This document shows, piece after piece, positions 1 to 10,522 of a stretch of DNA of 64,000 nt. The notes beneath the pieces were generated by a model. That model searched no databases. It worked only from the letters and a program-made list of their open reading frames with translations, and had not been told where the DNA came from. The position numbers and the translations under genes are program-made. The stretch lies in contig NC_039486.1 in the NCBI RefSeq assembly GCF_003590095.1, forward strand, positions 744,001 to 808,000. Reading direction: 5' to 3'. Numbering within the stretch: the first letter of the stretch is position 1; each line of letters starts with the position of its first letter. Origin of the DNA: Trichoplusia ni (Eukaryota > Arthropoda > Insecta > Lepidoptera > Noctuidae).

Positions 1-425
1 CGTCAATGTATTGGACCTTGTACCACTTCTAGTGTCGATGCACTTCCACCGATGTCCATCGATGTATCATGATCAGCTCCAGGATTGACAGTGATTTGAT
101 GGAAAACAGACATTTTAAAACGATATCATTATGTACTCGTTTAATCTTGTATCTTACGAGTAGTTTTAGAATGTTCTGTCGTTTCGAGGAGATTAGATGA
201 ATGTAAGTTTTTTTTATTATTATAATTAATTATTTATAAATTTGTGTTCTACTTGGCAAGGATATCTTCACACAGTATATTATAGATATAGTTATATTGG
301 TGATTCAGAAAAAAAATGAATAACGAAGTTTAAGTAAAAACATCAGTTATTTATTTAAAATATAAATTGAAAACAGTAACAGTCAATAAAACATTTTACG
401 ATTAGAATGTTTTATATTAAACATT

Positions 426-2000
426 TCAGGCATTCGACTGAATCCAAGATGTGTAGTTGGCCACGCGAATGTTGATAGCGGGGCGTGAACCGAAGCAGTT
501 TGTGTGGACGGCGACGAGGATGCCAGACTGGTATATGCCAGAGCCGAACCCACTGCAATAGCCATTGAACTCTTGATTAGGCCATCTGGTGCAGACTACG
601 TCAGAGGTGACTTCAGCGTCGATACCGTCAAAGCGAGTTCTGCAGAGGTCGTTGCTAATAGTCACGACCTGCTCCTCACTGATTTGGCGATCTCCCTCCT
701 AATGGGAAGAAAACATTTATTCATAAACTTGGTACAGAGAAATCGCTTTATCGTAGTCAGAGCACTAGGCAGTGAAAGGCAGGAAATTCAAAATTTATTA
801 ATTATCCATAATGTAGAAAAAAAATAGTACTCGCTACTTACAATTTGGCGCCAGCTCGTAGCCCAAACGTTCAGGTCGTCAGCAAGGTTGTACCCAGCAA
901 TAGGTGCGGGCCGAATGTTGTGGCTGTAGGTAAATACTGGCGTGCGGACAATAGACAGGTCAGAATGTAAATTAGCGTCGTTGAAGTCAGGGTGTATGAT
1001 CAATTGTAAGGCGGGTAGAACCTGGCCACCTGAGTTGGTGTAAGACGATCCAATTCGGACGCGGTATTGAGAAGGAGGACGGTAGCTGAAAGAGACAATT
1101 GAAGAATAAAATAGCGTAATGGTTTAATAAGTAATAAGTTTTATCGAGCAATATTTCTGATTTTGCAGTTCATAACCGTTTGTAAGTTTAACAAAAAATA
1201 TTAAAATGCCTAATGATTTTTTAAAGGCAGTTTCAGTATTTCAATTATAATTAAGTTATAAAAACCATTAGACGTAAATGCATGTACAATTCTGGTGATC
1301 TACATATTTGTTCTTCTTATTCTATAACATAATGTGTGGCCAGCCAGCTGCTCGGGAGATATTATTGTGCACTAGGGACAGCGAAAACACAGGATTACAA
1401 TCTATTTCCTTTAACTAATAGCCCGATAGGACGGCAATCCGTCCAAGCTTTATTCACAGAAGCTAACAACCCGAAGACTGCTAACCGATAGTTTAAAAGC
1501 TAGGATGCAAAAGTTACTTACTACATGCAATGGCCAGCTGTCAGGATAGACCTGTTGTTGATGATGACACCGGCGCAGACATAAACCAAGGCGATGTCAT
1601 CCCAAGTGCTGAGGATGGAGGCGCTGGAGGGATACTGGTCGATAGTGGATAAACTTTTATCACTCAGTCTTGAAGTGCTAGGCACGGCTGAAAGCAAACG
1701 AACGATTAAGTTGCAAATATAAAAAAAAATCCCTTTAAAGTGAAAAACTACTGGTTTCACATTTGGGAGGGATGAAACAAAACCTTTTTTTTCCTAACTT
1801 ATAAATTAAAAAAATATACAAATAAGGATAACGCGGTGTCATTCTTACTTGCAGAGCTTCAAATATACATATTCTAAATCTAGTTCACTAATTTCGGCAT
1901 ATCATAAATGGGTGAATTAAAAAAACTATAACTCTTTGAGACCAGCTTGCTTACCTGCCACAGCCGCCAAGCAGAAAGCCAACAGAGCAACGCCACGCAT
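426..2000 (-). CDS. SPH-A: secreted trypsin-fold serine protease homolog, catalytically dead
   Basis: Four exons, read on the minus strand: 1955-2000, 1522-1687, 842-1085 and 426-698. All introns are GT-AG and phases match, giving 242 residues. Exon 1 encodes a signal peptide (MRGVALLAFCLAAVAG). His68 (AGHC) and Asp113 (SDLSIV) match the catalytic His57 and Asp102 of chymotrypsin. The segment that should read CxGDSGGP is CSGFGSGIY at 200-208, so Asp194 is deleted and Ser195 appears to be Phe. The S1 Asp189 position is Gly, and the activation end is Arg-Leu-Ser-Asp instead of Arg-Ile-Val-Gly-Gly. Six disulfide cysteines remain. The closest family is lepidopteran alkaline midgut trypsins (C-terminus WIQSNA). 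A role as a lumenal or peritrophic-matrix pseudoprotease is inference. AATAAA lies at 350-355, about 70 bases after the stop. Confidence 0.9.
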
Positions 2001-2052
2001 CGTTCGAGTTTCAGTCTTCCACAATTGAGAGTGCTGAAAATAGAAACAAATA

Positions 2053-2062
2053 CTATATATAT
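2053..2062 (-). promoter_or_regulatory. TATA box of SPH-A
   Basis: The minus strand reads TATATATAG about 53 bases before the ATG. A TCAGCA initiator-like sequence lies about 20-25 bases downstream (near 2033-2037). A TATA-plus-initiator promoter is usual for insect digestive protease genes. The same site is present at 7653-7662 in the duplicate. Confidence 0.55.
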
Positions 2063-3474
2063 AGGAAGATAATGTTGACGACAATTTAAGCCTGTGAGGC
2101 TAATCAATGACTATCTAATAATAATAAGATAAATTGGGTCCATTATTTGTTTGTTAGGAATCTTTGAGATAGGAATATTGGGAGATTATTTATATGCCTT
2201 TTTTTACATCACCTAGTTTTGTAACCAACAGGATTCCATAACGATGAGCTGTGCGAGACGGGCGAACACGAAAAATACGAGCGAATAAACCATTCTTGAA
2301 CAATTATTTTTTGATCACGTATGTAAATCAATTTGAAATTCTCCTTAAATTTTTATCCCGTCTGAAATAGCAAATAACAAGCGTTTGACGTCAAGTATTT
2401 GAAGTGCTTTGATTCATTTGTATTCAATTAGGTAACTTTACCACTTGACGTGCCTGGGGACATGCATAAACACCTTGTTCTATAGCTTTGTTCAACTATA
2501 AATAGATCTAGCTGTAACAGTTGAAGCCAAAGACGAAAAAGAAAAATGGAGGGTTCTTGATATAGCCAAGTCAACTGGATGAGGAATATACATAGTAGCG
2601 GCTAAGCCAGGGCTGTTTATTATACAAAAATCATGATAAAATCTAAGCCTGTACTAGTACTTACGACAATCTTCATTGAACATCACCCATATTCGCCCTA
2701 ACCTTGCCGCTTTTAAGTGTTCATGCTGTGAAAAAACAAAGCGCGCAGCAAACTCCCCGGAGGCACGCTGTCTTTCTTCTTTTTCATCTTATACCGTTAC
2801 AATGGACAGAATCTCTGAAACTTAAGAAATTCTTTTTCCCTTGAACACTGTTCCGATTTAAAGCAACGTTATTGATGTGCAAACTTGGGTAGCAAAATTT
2901 CCAGCACAGGTATTTTGGAGCTTCGAATTTCTTAAAATCATACCAAATTAATTCACACTTAAAACTATCTCAAAACATTTTTCTTCCGAAAATAAACTTA
3001 ACTTCGATGTGGAGAATCATTCCTCCTCCTTCCAGACAATGGGTATTCGTTGATTATTATCTTAGTTTAAACATATCACAAGGCTTCTTTCTTTACGATG
3101 TACGGAACCCTAGAAAGCTACACCGGATGTTAATTTTCTTATCAAAATACAATAACAAACACGTAACATGACGATATCCGCTCTAAAAATACTGCATCAT
3201 TTCAATTGTTTCAAAATTTACTAATCTGGAACAATTACGTCACTGATTAGAAGGTAATAATCATCTGCATGATGATAAAGCTTTGATATAAATACAGTGG
3301 CAGGAATTATGATCACCACTCCTAGTAGTGAATGTTACACTGCGCGCTCTGCCTGCTCCTTTTTTCGTCGAGATTAGCTCTTTCATATTGGATTGTTAAT
3401 TGATCCTAAATGCATTCAATTAAAAAGTTTTACATATTTTTTAATTTGCACGGATAGTCTATTGCTGGTGGTGG

Positions 3475-3620
3475 ACACGTCGCTCCCACTTAACGCGACG
3501 TGTCTAGTTCGATCCCCGCGTCCAGCATGCTTTTGTGTGATCCATAGATGCTTGTCCTGAGTCTGAATGTGACTGGAATGATTGTGAAACCCCTCGCGGC
3601 TCGCGGCACACGGATTCGAT
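3475..3620 (+). repeat. SINE-like fragment
   Basis: It contains a tRNA B-box-like GTTCGATCCC near 3511. This is followed by the body motif ATGCTTGTCCTGAGTCTG and a decayed CCCCTCGCGGC stretch. The same body occurs at 57840-57990 and, inverted and degraded, near 56240-56400, so it is a dispersed lepidopteran SINE family. It lies just past the duplication breakpoint of copy 1. Confidence 0.55.
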
Positions 3621-3994
3621 TCCTTGTTATGGTAGTCGTTGAAAGGAAAAAAAACAAGTGTTTTTTAGATTTTACTTTTACTGATGGGCAGTACTCGTTT
3701 AGCTGTGGACAGGAATCAGCATAGAAACCTTTCCAGTGCAAAGACTCCCAAAGTTCCGAATAAGCCCAAATGATTTATCATAGATTGAACCCCAAAACCT
3801 TGCATACTGTCAGCAGTATCGAGGTGGTTTGTCAGAGTAACAGGAACTCCTGCCAGTAGTGCGTGATGAATTGCAATGCATTGCCGCGAACCACATACTT
3901 AATGCGTTCCACAGCGGTTCAGGTTTAGTCAATAAGTGTCTAAGAGTAACCTCACACTACCCGCTTAATCCCCCGAGTAACCTTCTGTCAGTAG

Positions 3995-4175
3995 AATCAA
4001 AATCAAAAGTCATTTATTCAAATTAGGCTACTTAGTAGCACTTTTTGAAGGTCAAATTACATTGACAGCACCCAGTTTTGCCCACCCGTCACCGCTATTA
4101 AGTGCTTTTGCTGTGAGAGAAGAAACGGCGCAACAAACTCCCCAGCAGCACGCTGTCATTCCATTTACAATATAA
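3995..4175. repeat. Dispersed repeat (CACGCTGTC family)
   Basis: The segment runs from AATCAAAAGTCATTTATTC to CAACAAACTCCCCAGCAGCACGCTGTC. A related fragment with CAGCAAACTCCCCGGAGGCACGCTGTC occurs at 2655-2800 and again at 8255-8395 inside the duplication. It has no coding potential. It is interpreted as a non-autonomous interspersed repeat of unknown class. Confidence 0.5.
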
Positions 4176-4763
4176 TTATTAAAAAATATATCAAAAAAGG
4201 TGGGTAGGTGCCGTGCCAAACAAACAAATATTTGAGGTCGTGGTACCTAAGCCACTATGAACTTAAACTGTCAACTACTCGGCCAAGGTCAGCAGACCGA
4301 CCAGCCACCGCAAGCAGCACCCGTTCACAAGTATGACGCAAGGGTCAGCCATCACCTCCCTCGCCATATTTGAGGGAAGGAGGTGACCCGACCCAAGACG
4401 CCACCGCAGGCAGTGACGACTAAGGGAGCATGACGTATCTGCTGCCGGCTAATAAAATAAAACTCAAAGAAAGAAATACCCCAAACGTTGATTTACCTGG
4501 CACAGCCCCGAAAACGGAGGCGGCATAAATTGCTACGTCATTCAATTTTATAATTAATACAATTATACATGTCAAAATTTCTAATAAAGAACATATACGT
4601 TTATGCGTATAATCATACTAAAAATAAAACAAAATAGGTAATACAATGTTACATACATAAAGTATGCCTATCAAATTACATAATAATCGTAATAACACGT
4701 CATACATTAATCCACACTAAATCCGTCCTGTGTTAATCACGGCGACCAACTATTTTTATCATT

Positions 4764-4809
4764 CAAGTAATCATTTAATCTATATAAAAATAGATTAAAT
4801 GATTACTTG
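4764..4809. repeat. Perfect 20-bp inverted repeat (hairpin)
   Basis: The left arm at 4764-4783 and the right arm at 4790-4809 are exact reverse complements of 20 bases, separated by six bases (ATAAAA). It lies in otherwise non-coding, repeat-rich sequence between the two protease copies. Confidence 0.85.
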
Positions 4810-5112
4810 TCAATTTAACCTTTTTTAAACCTGGTGTAGTGAGCACCGGTAAAGGTTCAGCACTCTGAGATTTGACAGAGGCCGTGGGTGGAGAGCAGGA
4901 GCAGGCACAACACAGATTATTGGTCATGGACTCGAGGAAGAGGAAGCAATCAACAATTACAGCACGCTTTTCTTAGTAGTGGTGCGATAGAACCATATAA
5001 GTGTTTAAGTTATTAGGTTGCAAACACCTTGCTATATATTATTATTCCATTTTACTTAAAAATATTTTATTGAATTTTATGCTCCAGTAATTTAGCAATG
5101 CAAAAATTGTTA

Positions 5113-5440
5113 TTTTTTAGCACCCTACCTTCGTCTGAGTGTTGCGTGTTAAAAGTGATACAACATAAAAGTGGCAGGTTGCATTTATTTTCATAACTAC
5201 ACCAATTTATATCAGAACATTTTTTTGATAGAGTAACGCCATCTCTTTCTTGATGAGCAAATTAATATAGTTCACAAATTTCCATTCTAACTGTCCTTGT
5301 TATCTGGCAGATGTAAATACTTACTGCCAATACTTTCCTAGTCTCGAAAAGCATCTTCTGTCTAGGCGTTGAGCAAAGGAGTTGAGTATGTCCCACCATC
5401 TTCTCTTACGCCTGTCAGGAGTATCTAAATATAAATAAAG
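5113..5440. repeat. Diverged paralogous segment, left copy
   Basis: The order of blocks is TTTTTAGCACCCTACCTTC, then GTAACGCCATCTCT, then GCAAAGGAGTTG, then CGCCTGTCAGGAGTATGTAAATA-like sequence. The same order recurs at 9412-9725 with clearly lower identity than the flanking gene duplication. It may be part of an older duplication or a shared repeat family. No gene is visible. Confidence 0.6.
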
Positions 5441-5663
5441 CTATTTTTAAATTAAATTATTTACTTACATAGTAAAGCACGGTCAAGCTTAGGACTCATA
5501 AATTTGCCAGTCTACAAATTATATTTGACACCTAACCCCAAGTAGCATTTTCTTTCTGCCGTCGTTTTTGCCTATCATAGCCGAACAACTAGGCATAACT
5601 CTAATTAAAATTAAATTATACTTTAATTATACTGTATTCTATTTTTGTAGACAATAAGTTTGG

Positions 5664-8600
5664 CGTCAATGTATTGGACCTTGTACCACTTCTAGTGTCG
5701 AGGCACTTCCACCGATGTCCATCGATGTACCATGATCAGCTCCAGGATTGACAGTGATTTGACGGAAATCAGACATTTTAAGACTTCTCTTATCTTACTT
5801 ATAAATTTGTCTTCTACTTGGCAAGGATATCTTCACACAGTATATTATAGATATAGTTATATTGGTGATTCAGAAAAAAAATGAATAACGAAGTTTAAGT
5901 AAAAACATCAGTTATTTATTTAAAATATAAATTGAAAGCAGTAACAGTCAATAAAACATATTACGATTAGAATGTTTCCTATTAAACATTTCAGGCATTC
6001 GACTGAATCCAAGATGTGTAGTTGGCCACGCGAATGTTGATAGCGGGGCGTGAACCGAAGCAGTTTGTGTGGACGGCGACGAGGATGCCAGACTGGTATA
6101 TGCCAGAGCCGAACCCACTGCAATAGCCATTGAACTCTTGATTAGGCCATCTGGTGCAGACTACGTCAGAGGTGACTTCAGCGTCGATACCGTCAAAGCG
6201 AGTTCTGCAGAGGTCGTTGCTAATAGTCACGACCTGCTCCTCACTGATTTGGCGATCTCCCTCCTAATGGGAAGAAAACTTTTATTCATAAACTTGGCAC
6301 AGAGAAATCGCTTTATCGTAGTCAGAGCACTAGGCAGTGAAAGGCAGGAAATTCAAAATTTATTAATTATCCATAATGTAGAAAAAAAATAGTACTCGCT
6401 ACTTACAATTTGGCGCCAGCTCGTAGCCCAAACGTTCAGGTCGTCAGCAAGGTTGTACCCAGCAATAGGTGCGGGCCGAATGTTGTGGCTGTAGGTAAAT
6501 ACTGGCGTGCGGACAATAGACAGGTCAGAATGTAAATTAGCGTCGTTGAAGTCAGGGTGTATGATCAATTGTAAGGCGGGTAGAACCTGGCCACCTGAGT
6601 TGGTGTAAGACGATCCAATTCGGACGCGGTATTGAGAAGGAGGACGGTAGCTGAAAGAGACAATTGAAGAATAAAATAGCGTAATGGTTTAATAAGTAAT
6701 AAGTTTTATCGAGCAATATTTCTGATTTTGCAGTTCATAACCGTTTGTAAGTTTAACAAAAAATATTAAAATGCCTAATGATTTTTTAAAGGCAGTTTCA
6801 GTATTTCAATTATAATTAAGTTATAAAAACCATAAGACGTAAATGCATGTACAATTCTGGTGATCTACATATTTGTTCTTCTTATTCTATAACATAATGT
6901 GTGGCCAGCCAGCTGCTCGGGACATATTATTGTGCACAAGGGACAGCGAAAACACAGGATGTCAATCTATTTCCTTAAACTAATAGCCCGATAGGACGGC
7001 AATCCGTCCAAGCTTTATTCATAGAAGCCAACATCCCAAAGACTGCTAACCGATAGTTTAGAAGCTAGGATGCAAAAGTTACTTACTACATGCAATGACC
7101 AGCTGTCAGGATAGACCTGTTGTTGATGATGACACCGGCGCAGACATAAACCAAGCTGATGTCATCCCAAGTGCTGAGGATGGAGGCGCTGGAGGGATAC
7201 TGGTCGATAGTGGTTAAACTTTTATCACTCAGTCTTGAAGTGCTAGGCACGGCTGAAAGCAAACGAACGATTAAGTTGCAAATATAACAAAATTTCCCTG
7301 TAAAGTGAAAAACCTTAAACATGAGTAAATGAAATTCCGGTCTAAAAACTACTGGTTTCACATTTGGGAGGGATGAAACAAATCATTTTTTTCCCTAACT
7401 TATAAATTAAAAAATATAGAAATAAGGGTAACGCGGTGTCATTCTTACTTGCAGAGCTTCAAATATACATATTCTAAATCTAGTTCACTAATTTCGGCAT
7501 ATCATAAATGGGTGAATTAAAAAAACTATAACTCTTTGAGACCAGCTTGCTTACCTGCCACAGCCGCCAAGCAGAAAGCCAACAGAGCAACGCCACGCAT
7601 CGTTCGAGTTTCAGTCTTCCACAATTGAGAGTGCTGAAAATAGAAACAAATACTATATATATAGGAAGATAATGTTGACGACAATTTAAGCCTGTGAGGC
7701 TAATCAATGACTATCTATTAATAATAAGATAAATTGGGTCCATTATTTATTATGTTTGTTAGGAATCTTTGAGATAGGAATATTGGGAGATTATTCATAT
7801 GCTTTTTTTACATCACCTAGTTTTGGAACCAACAGGATTCCTTAACGATGAGCTGTGCGAGACGGGCGAACGCGAAAAATACGAGCGAATAAACCATTCT
7901 TGAAAAAATATTTTTTGATCACGTATGTAAATCAATCTGAAATTCTCCTTAAATTTTTATCCCGTCTGATAACAAGCGTTTGACGTCAAGTATTTGAAGT
8001 GCTTTGATTCATTTGTATTCAATTAGATAACTTTACCACTTGACGTGCCTGGGGACATGCATAAACACCTTGTTCTATAGCTTTGTTCAACTATAAGTAG
8101 ATCTAGCTGTAACAGTTGAAGCCAAAGACGAAAAAGAAAAATGGAGGGTTCTTGATATAGTCCAGTCAACTGGATGAGGAATATACATAGTGGCGGCTAA
8201 GCCAGGGCTGTTTATTATACAAAAATCATGATAAAATCTAAGCCTGTACTAGTACTTACGACAATCTTCATTGAACATCACCCATATTCGCCCTAACCTT
8301 GCCGCTTTTAAGTGTTCATGCTGTGAAAAAACAAAGCGCGCAGCAAACTCCCCGGAGGCACGCTGTCTCTCTTCTTTTTCATCTTATACCGTTACAATGG
8401 ACAGAATCTCTGAAACTTAAGAAATTCTTTTTCCCTTGAACACTGTTCCGATTTAAAGCAACGTTATTGATGAGCAAACTTGGGTAGCAAAATTTCCAGC
8501 ACAGGTATTTTGAAGCTTCGAAGTTCTTAAAATCATACCAAATTAATTCATACTTAAAACTATCTCAAAACATTTATCTTCCGAAAATAAACTTAACTTC

Positions 8601-9024
8601 GATGTGGAGAATCATTCCTCCTCCTTCCAGACAATGGGCATTCGTTGATTATTATCTTAGTTTAAACATATCACAAGGCTTCTTTCCTTACGATGTACGG
8701 AACCATAAAAAGCTACACCGGATGTTAATTTTCTTATCAACATACAATAACAAATACGTAACATGACGATATCCGCTCTAAAAATACTGCATCATTGAAG
8801 TTGTTTCAAAATGTACTAATCTGGAACAATTACGTCACTGATTAGAAGGTAATAATCATCTGCATGATGATAAAGCTTTGATATAAATACAGTGGCAGGA
8901 ATTATGATCACCACTCCTAGTAGTGAATGTTACACTGCGCGCTCTGCCTGCTCCTTTTTTCGTCGAGATTAGCTCTTTCATATTGGATTGTTAATTGATC
9001 CTAAATGCATTCAATTAAAAAGTT
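5664..9024. repeat. Tandem duplication unit, copy 2 (carries SPH-B)
   Basis: This is the second copy of the 1-3428 block. The offset is 5663 at the left end, 5565 through most of the gene and about 5600 upstream of it, reflecting a few indels. Exons are almost invariant, while introns and flanks carry scattered substitutions. A small insertion of about 35 bases lies in intron 1 near 7320-7355. Confidence 0.9.
5991..7600 (-). CDS. SPH-B: secreted trypsin-fold protease homolog, near-identical paralog of SPH-A
   Basis: Exons on the minus strand are 7555-7600, 7087-7252, 6407-6650 and 5991-6263, encoding 242 residues. Exons 1, 3 and 4 are identical to SPH-A. Exon 2 differs at four bases, giving Ser to Thr (KSLSTID to KSLTTID) and Ala to Ser (DDIALVY to DDISLVY), plus one silent change. 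It therefore has the same intact His and Asp and the same degenerate active site (CSGFGSGIY), S1 Gly and missing IVGG end. AATAAA lies at 5915-5920 and the TATA box at 7653-7662. Both copies have clean splice sites and open frames, so both are likely expressed; that is inference. Confidence 0.9.
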
Positions 9025-9109
9025 ATTAGAAATAGGTAAGTTAGTAAGTTGCATAGACAATAAATTTGCATGTTAATTGTTAAGTTATTTAGGCAAGTCA
9101 TTAATTGGC

Positions 9110-9375
9110 CTAGCCTTTTCCCTACTATGTTGGGGTCGGCTACCAGTCTAACCGGTTTCAGCTAAGTACCAGTGTTTTACAAGGATGCCTATCTGACCTC
9201 CTCAACCCAGTTACCTGGGCGACACGATACCCCTTGGTTAGACTGGTTGTCAGTCTTTTCAAGCTTCTGACTACCTGTAACGACTGTCAAAGATGTAAGA
9301 ATAACAGAAGGAACCCACAATTTAACGTGCCTTCCGAAACACGGAGGAACTCCTTATGACAAAGATGTAATGTAG
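9110..9375 (-). repeat. Dispersed repeat family R1, inverted copy
   Basis: The segment from CCTAGCCTTTTCCCTACTATG to CCGAAACACGGAGGAACTCC is the reverse complement of 26385-26662. Other fragments of the family lie at 25785-25935 and 60585-60715. In the plus-oriented copy the end is a short GATGATG tail. No open frame was recognised, so it is probably a non-autonomous retroposon, class unknown. Confidence 0.65.
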
Positions 9376-9411
9376 TGATGATAAGTTATTTAGGCAAGTC
9401 TTAGGATTTTT

Positions 9412-9725
9412 AGCACCCTACCTTCATCAGAGTATCACATGTTAAAATTTGCCCTTATTTTCATAACTACAATTATTTTATAAAAATATATTTTTTGGTA
9501 GTGTAACGCCATCTCTTACTCGATGAGCGAATTAATTTGTAACTGACTGGTGTTTTACAATTTTTTATTGTCTTTATTATTATAACTATATGGCGTTACT
9601 GTATGACTGCCAAAACATTCCTTTTCTAATCCGCCTTCTTGTGTTTATGCTTTTTGCGCAAAGGAGTTGCTATGTCCCTCCACCTTCTCTTGCGCCTGTC
9701 AGGAGTATGTAAATATAAAATTTAT
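9412..9725. repeat. Diverged paralogous segment, right copy
   Basis: This is the counterpart of 5113-5440. It shares TTTTTAGCACCCTACCTTCxTC, GTAACGCCATCTCTT, GCAAAGGAGTTG and CGCCTGTCAGGAGTAT blocks, with many substitutions between them. From here to about 10440 I see AT-rich sequence with no gene. Confidence 0.6.
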
Positions 9726-10522
9726 TTACCTTGATAATGCATTTCACGACAATTTTAATGCAAAGTAATTACTCTCTATAGCAACAGATGGCATTGTACA
9801 ACTAAATTTGAAGTGCCAGATGGAGTATGCACAAAATTTATGTATGTTGTTGTGTAAAATGTGTAACAAGTAGATCGTAATTTATCTAAGGTGACCAAGT
9901 AAGCAAGCGCAGCACCTAAACAAATTATGTACCTTTTTTATCAGATCTGTGCCTCCTCTACACGATACTAAGTACCATACATGACACTACCCTACACCTT
10001 ACTAACATAATGTTTCATCATATCTACTTCGATGTTATAATAGGTTTCGTAACACCAACTCTGTTGCTGTCCATTTTTTTATGCCAGTCACCCTAATTTT
10101 ATCATCTTCAGCCAAATCATGTGTAATCGCATTCAATTGTTTGAGGAAAATACCAATGTTATTCATTTTGTTTGGTTGTATTTTTGTTAAACAATATGAT
10201 TTATCAAAAACTATGGAAAATTACGTTATGTTGTAAGTCTATAAGTTAGAAGACATATCATAATGAAACGAATATCTTACGTTCGAAATTGCATTAAGCA
10301 ACCACTTACCACCAAAAAACCCTTTGCCGCGGTAAATTTATTTATACTATGAGTAATAAAAAAACAATAATCAGTCAAACAATTTATAATGTCACAAAAA
10401 ATGACTTTATCACAGGTTATAAACGTGTTATCAAGTAATTTTGTACTTTCATTTTATTTATAGTTCCAAAATCAATATGCTGGAAACATTTTTTGAGTGA
10501 TAAACTAATTATATTGAACAGT

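Larger units (their letters stand above)
1..3428. repeat. Tandem duplication unit, copy 1 (carries SPH-A)
   Basis: This block is nearly identical to 5664-9024. It covers the whole SPH-A gene, its 3' flank and about 1.4 kb of upstream sequence. The match starts at the first base of the window, so the true left boundary may lie outside. It stops at 3428, where the two copies diverge abruptly after a shared AATTAAAAAGTT. The main indel is about 98 bases near 115-230. Sequence upstream of the gene (2655-2800) contains a dispersed repeat fragment carried along with the duplication. Confidence 0.9.

Noticed and set aside
504..827. Plus-strand open frame of 107 codons, repeated at 6069-6392 with near identity
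   Set aside because: It is antisense to the last exon of SPH-A/B. Its conservation comes from the duplication and the protease coding strand.
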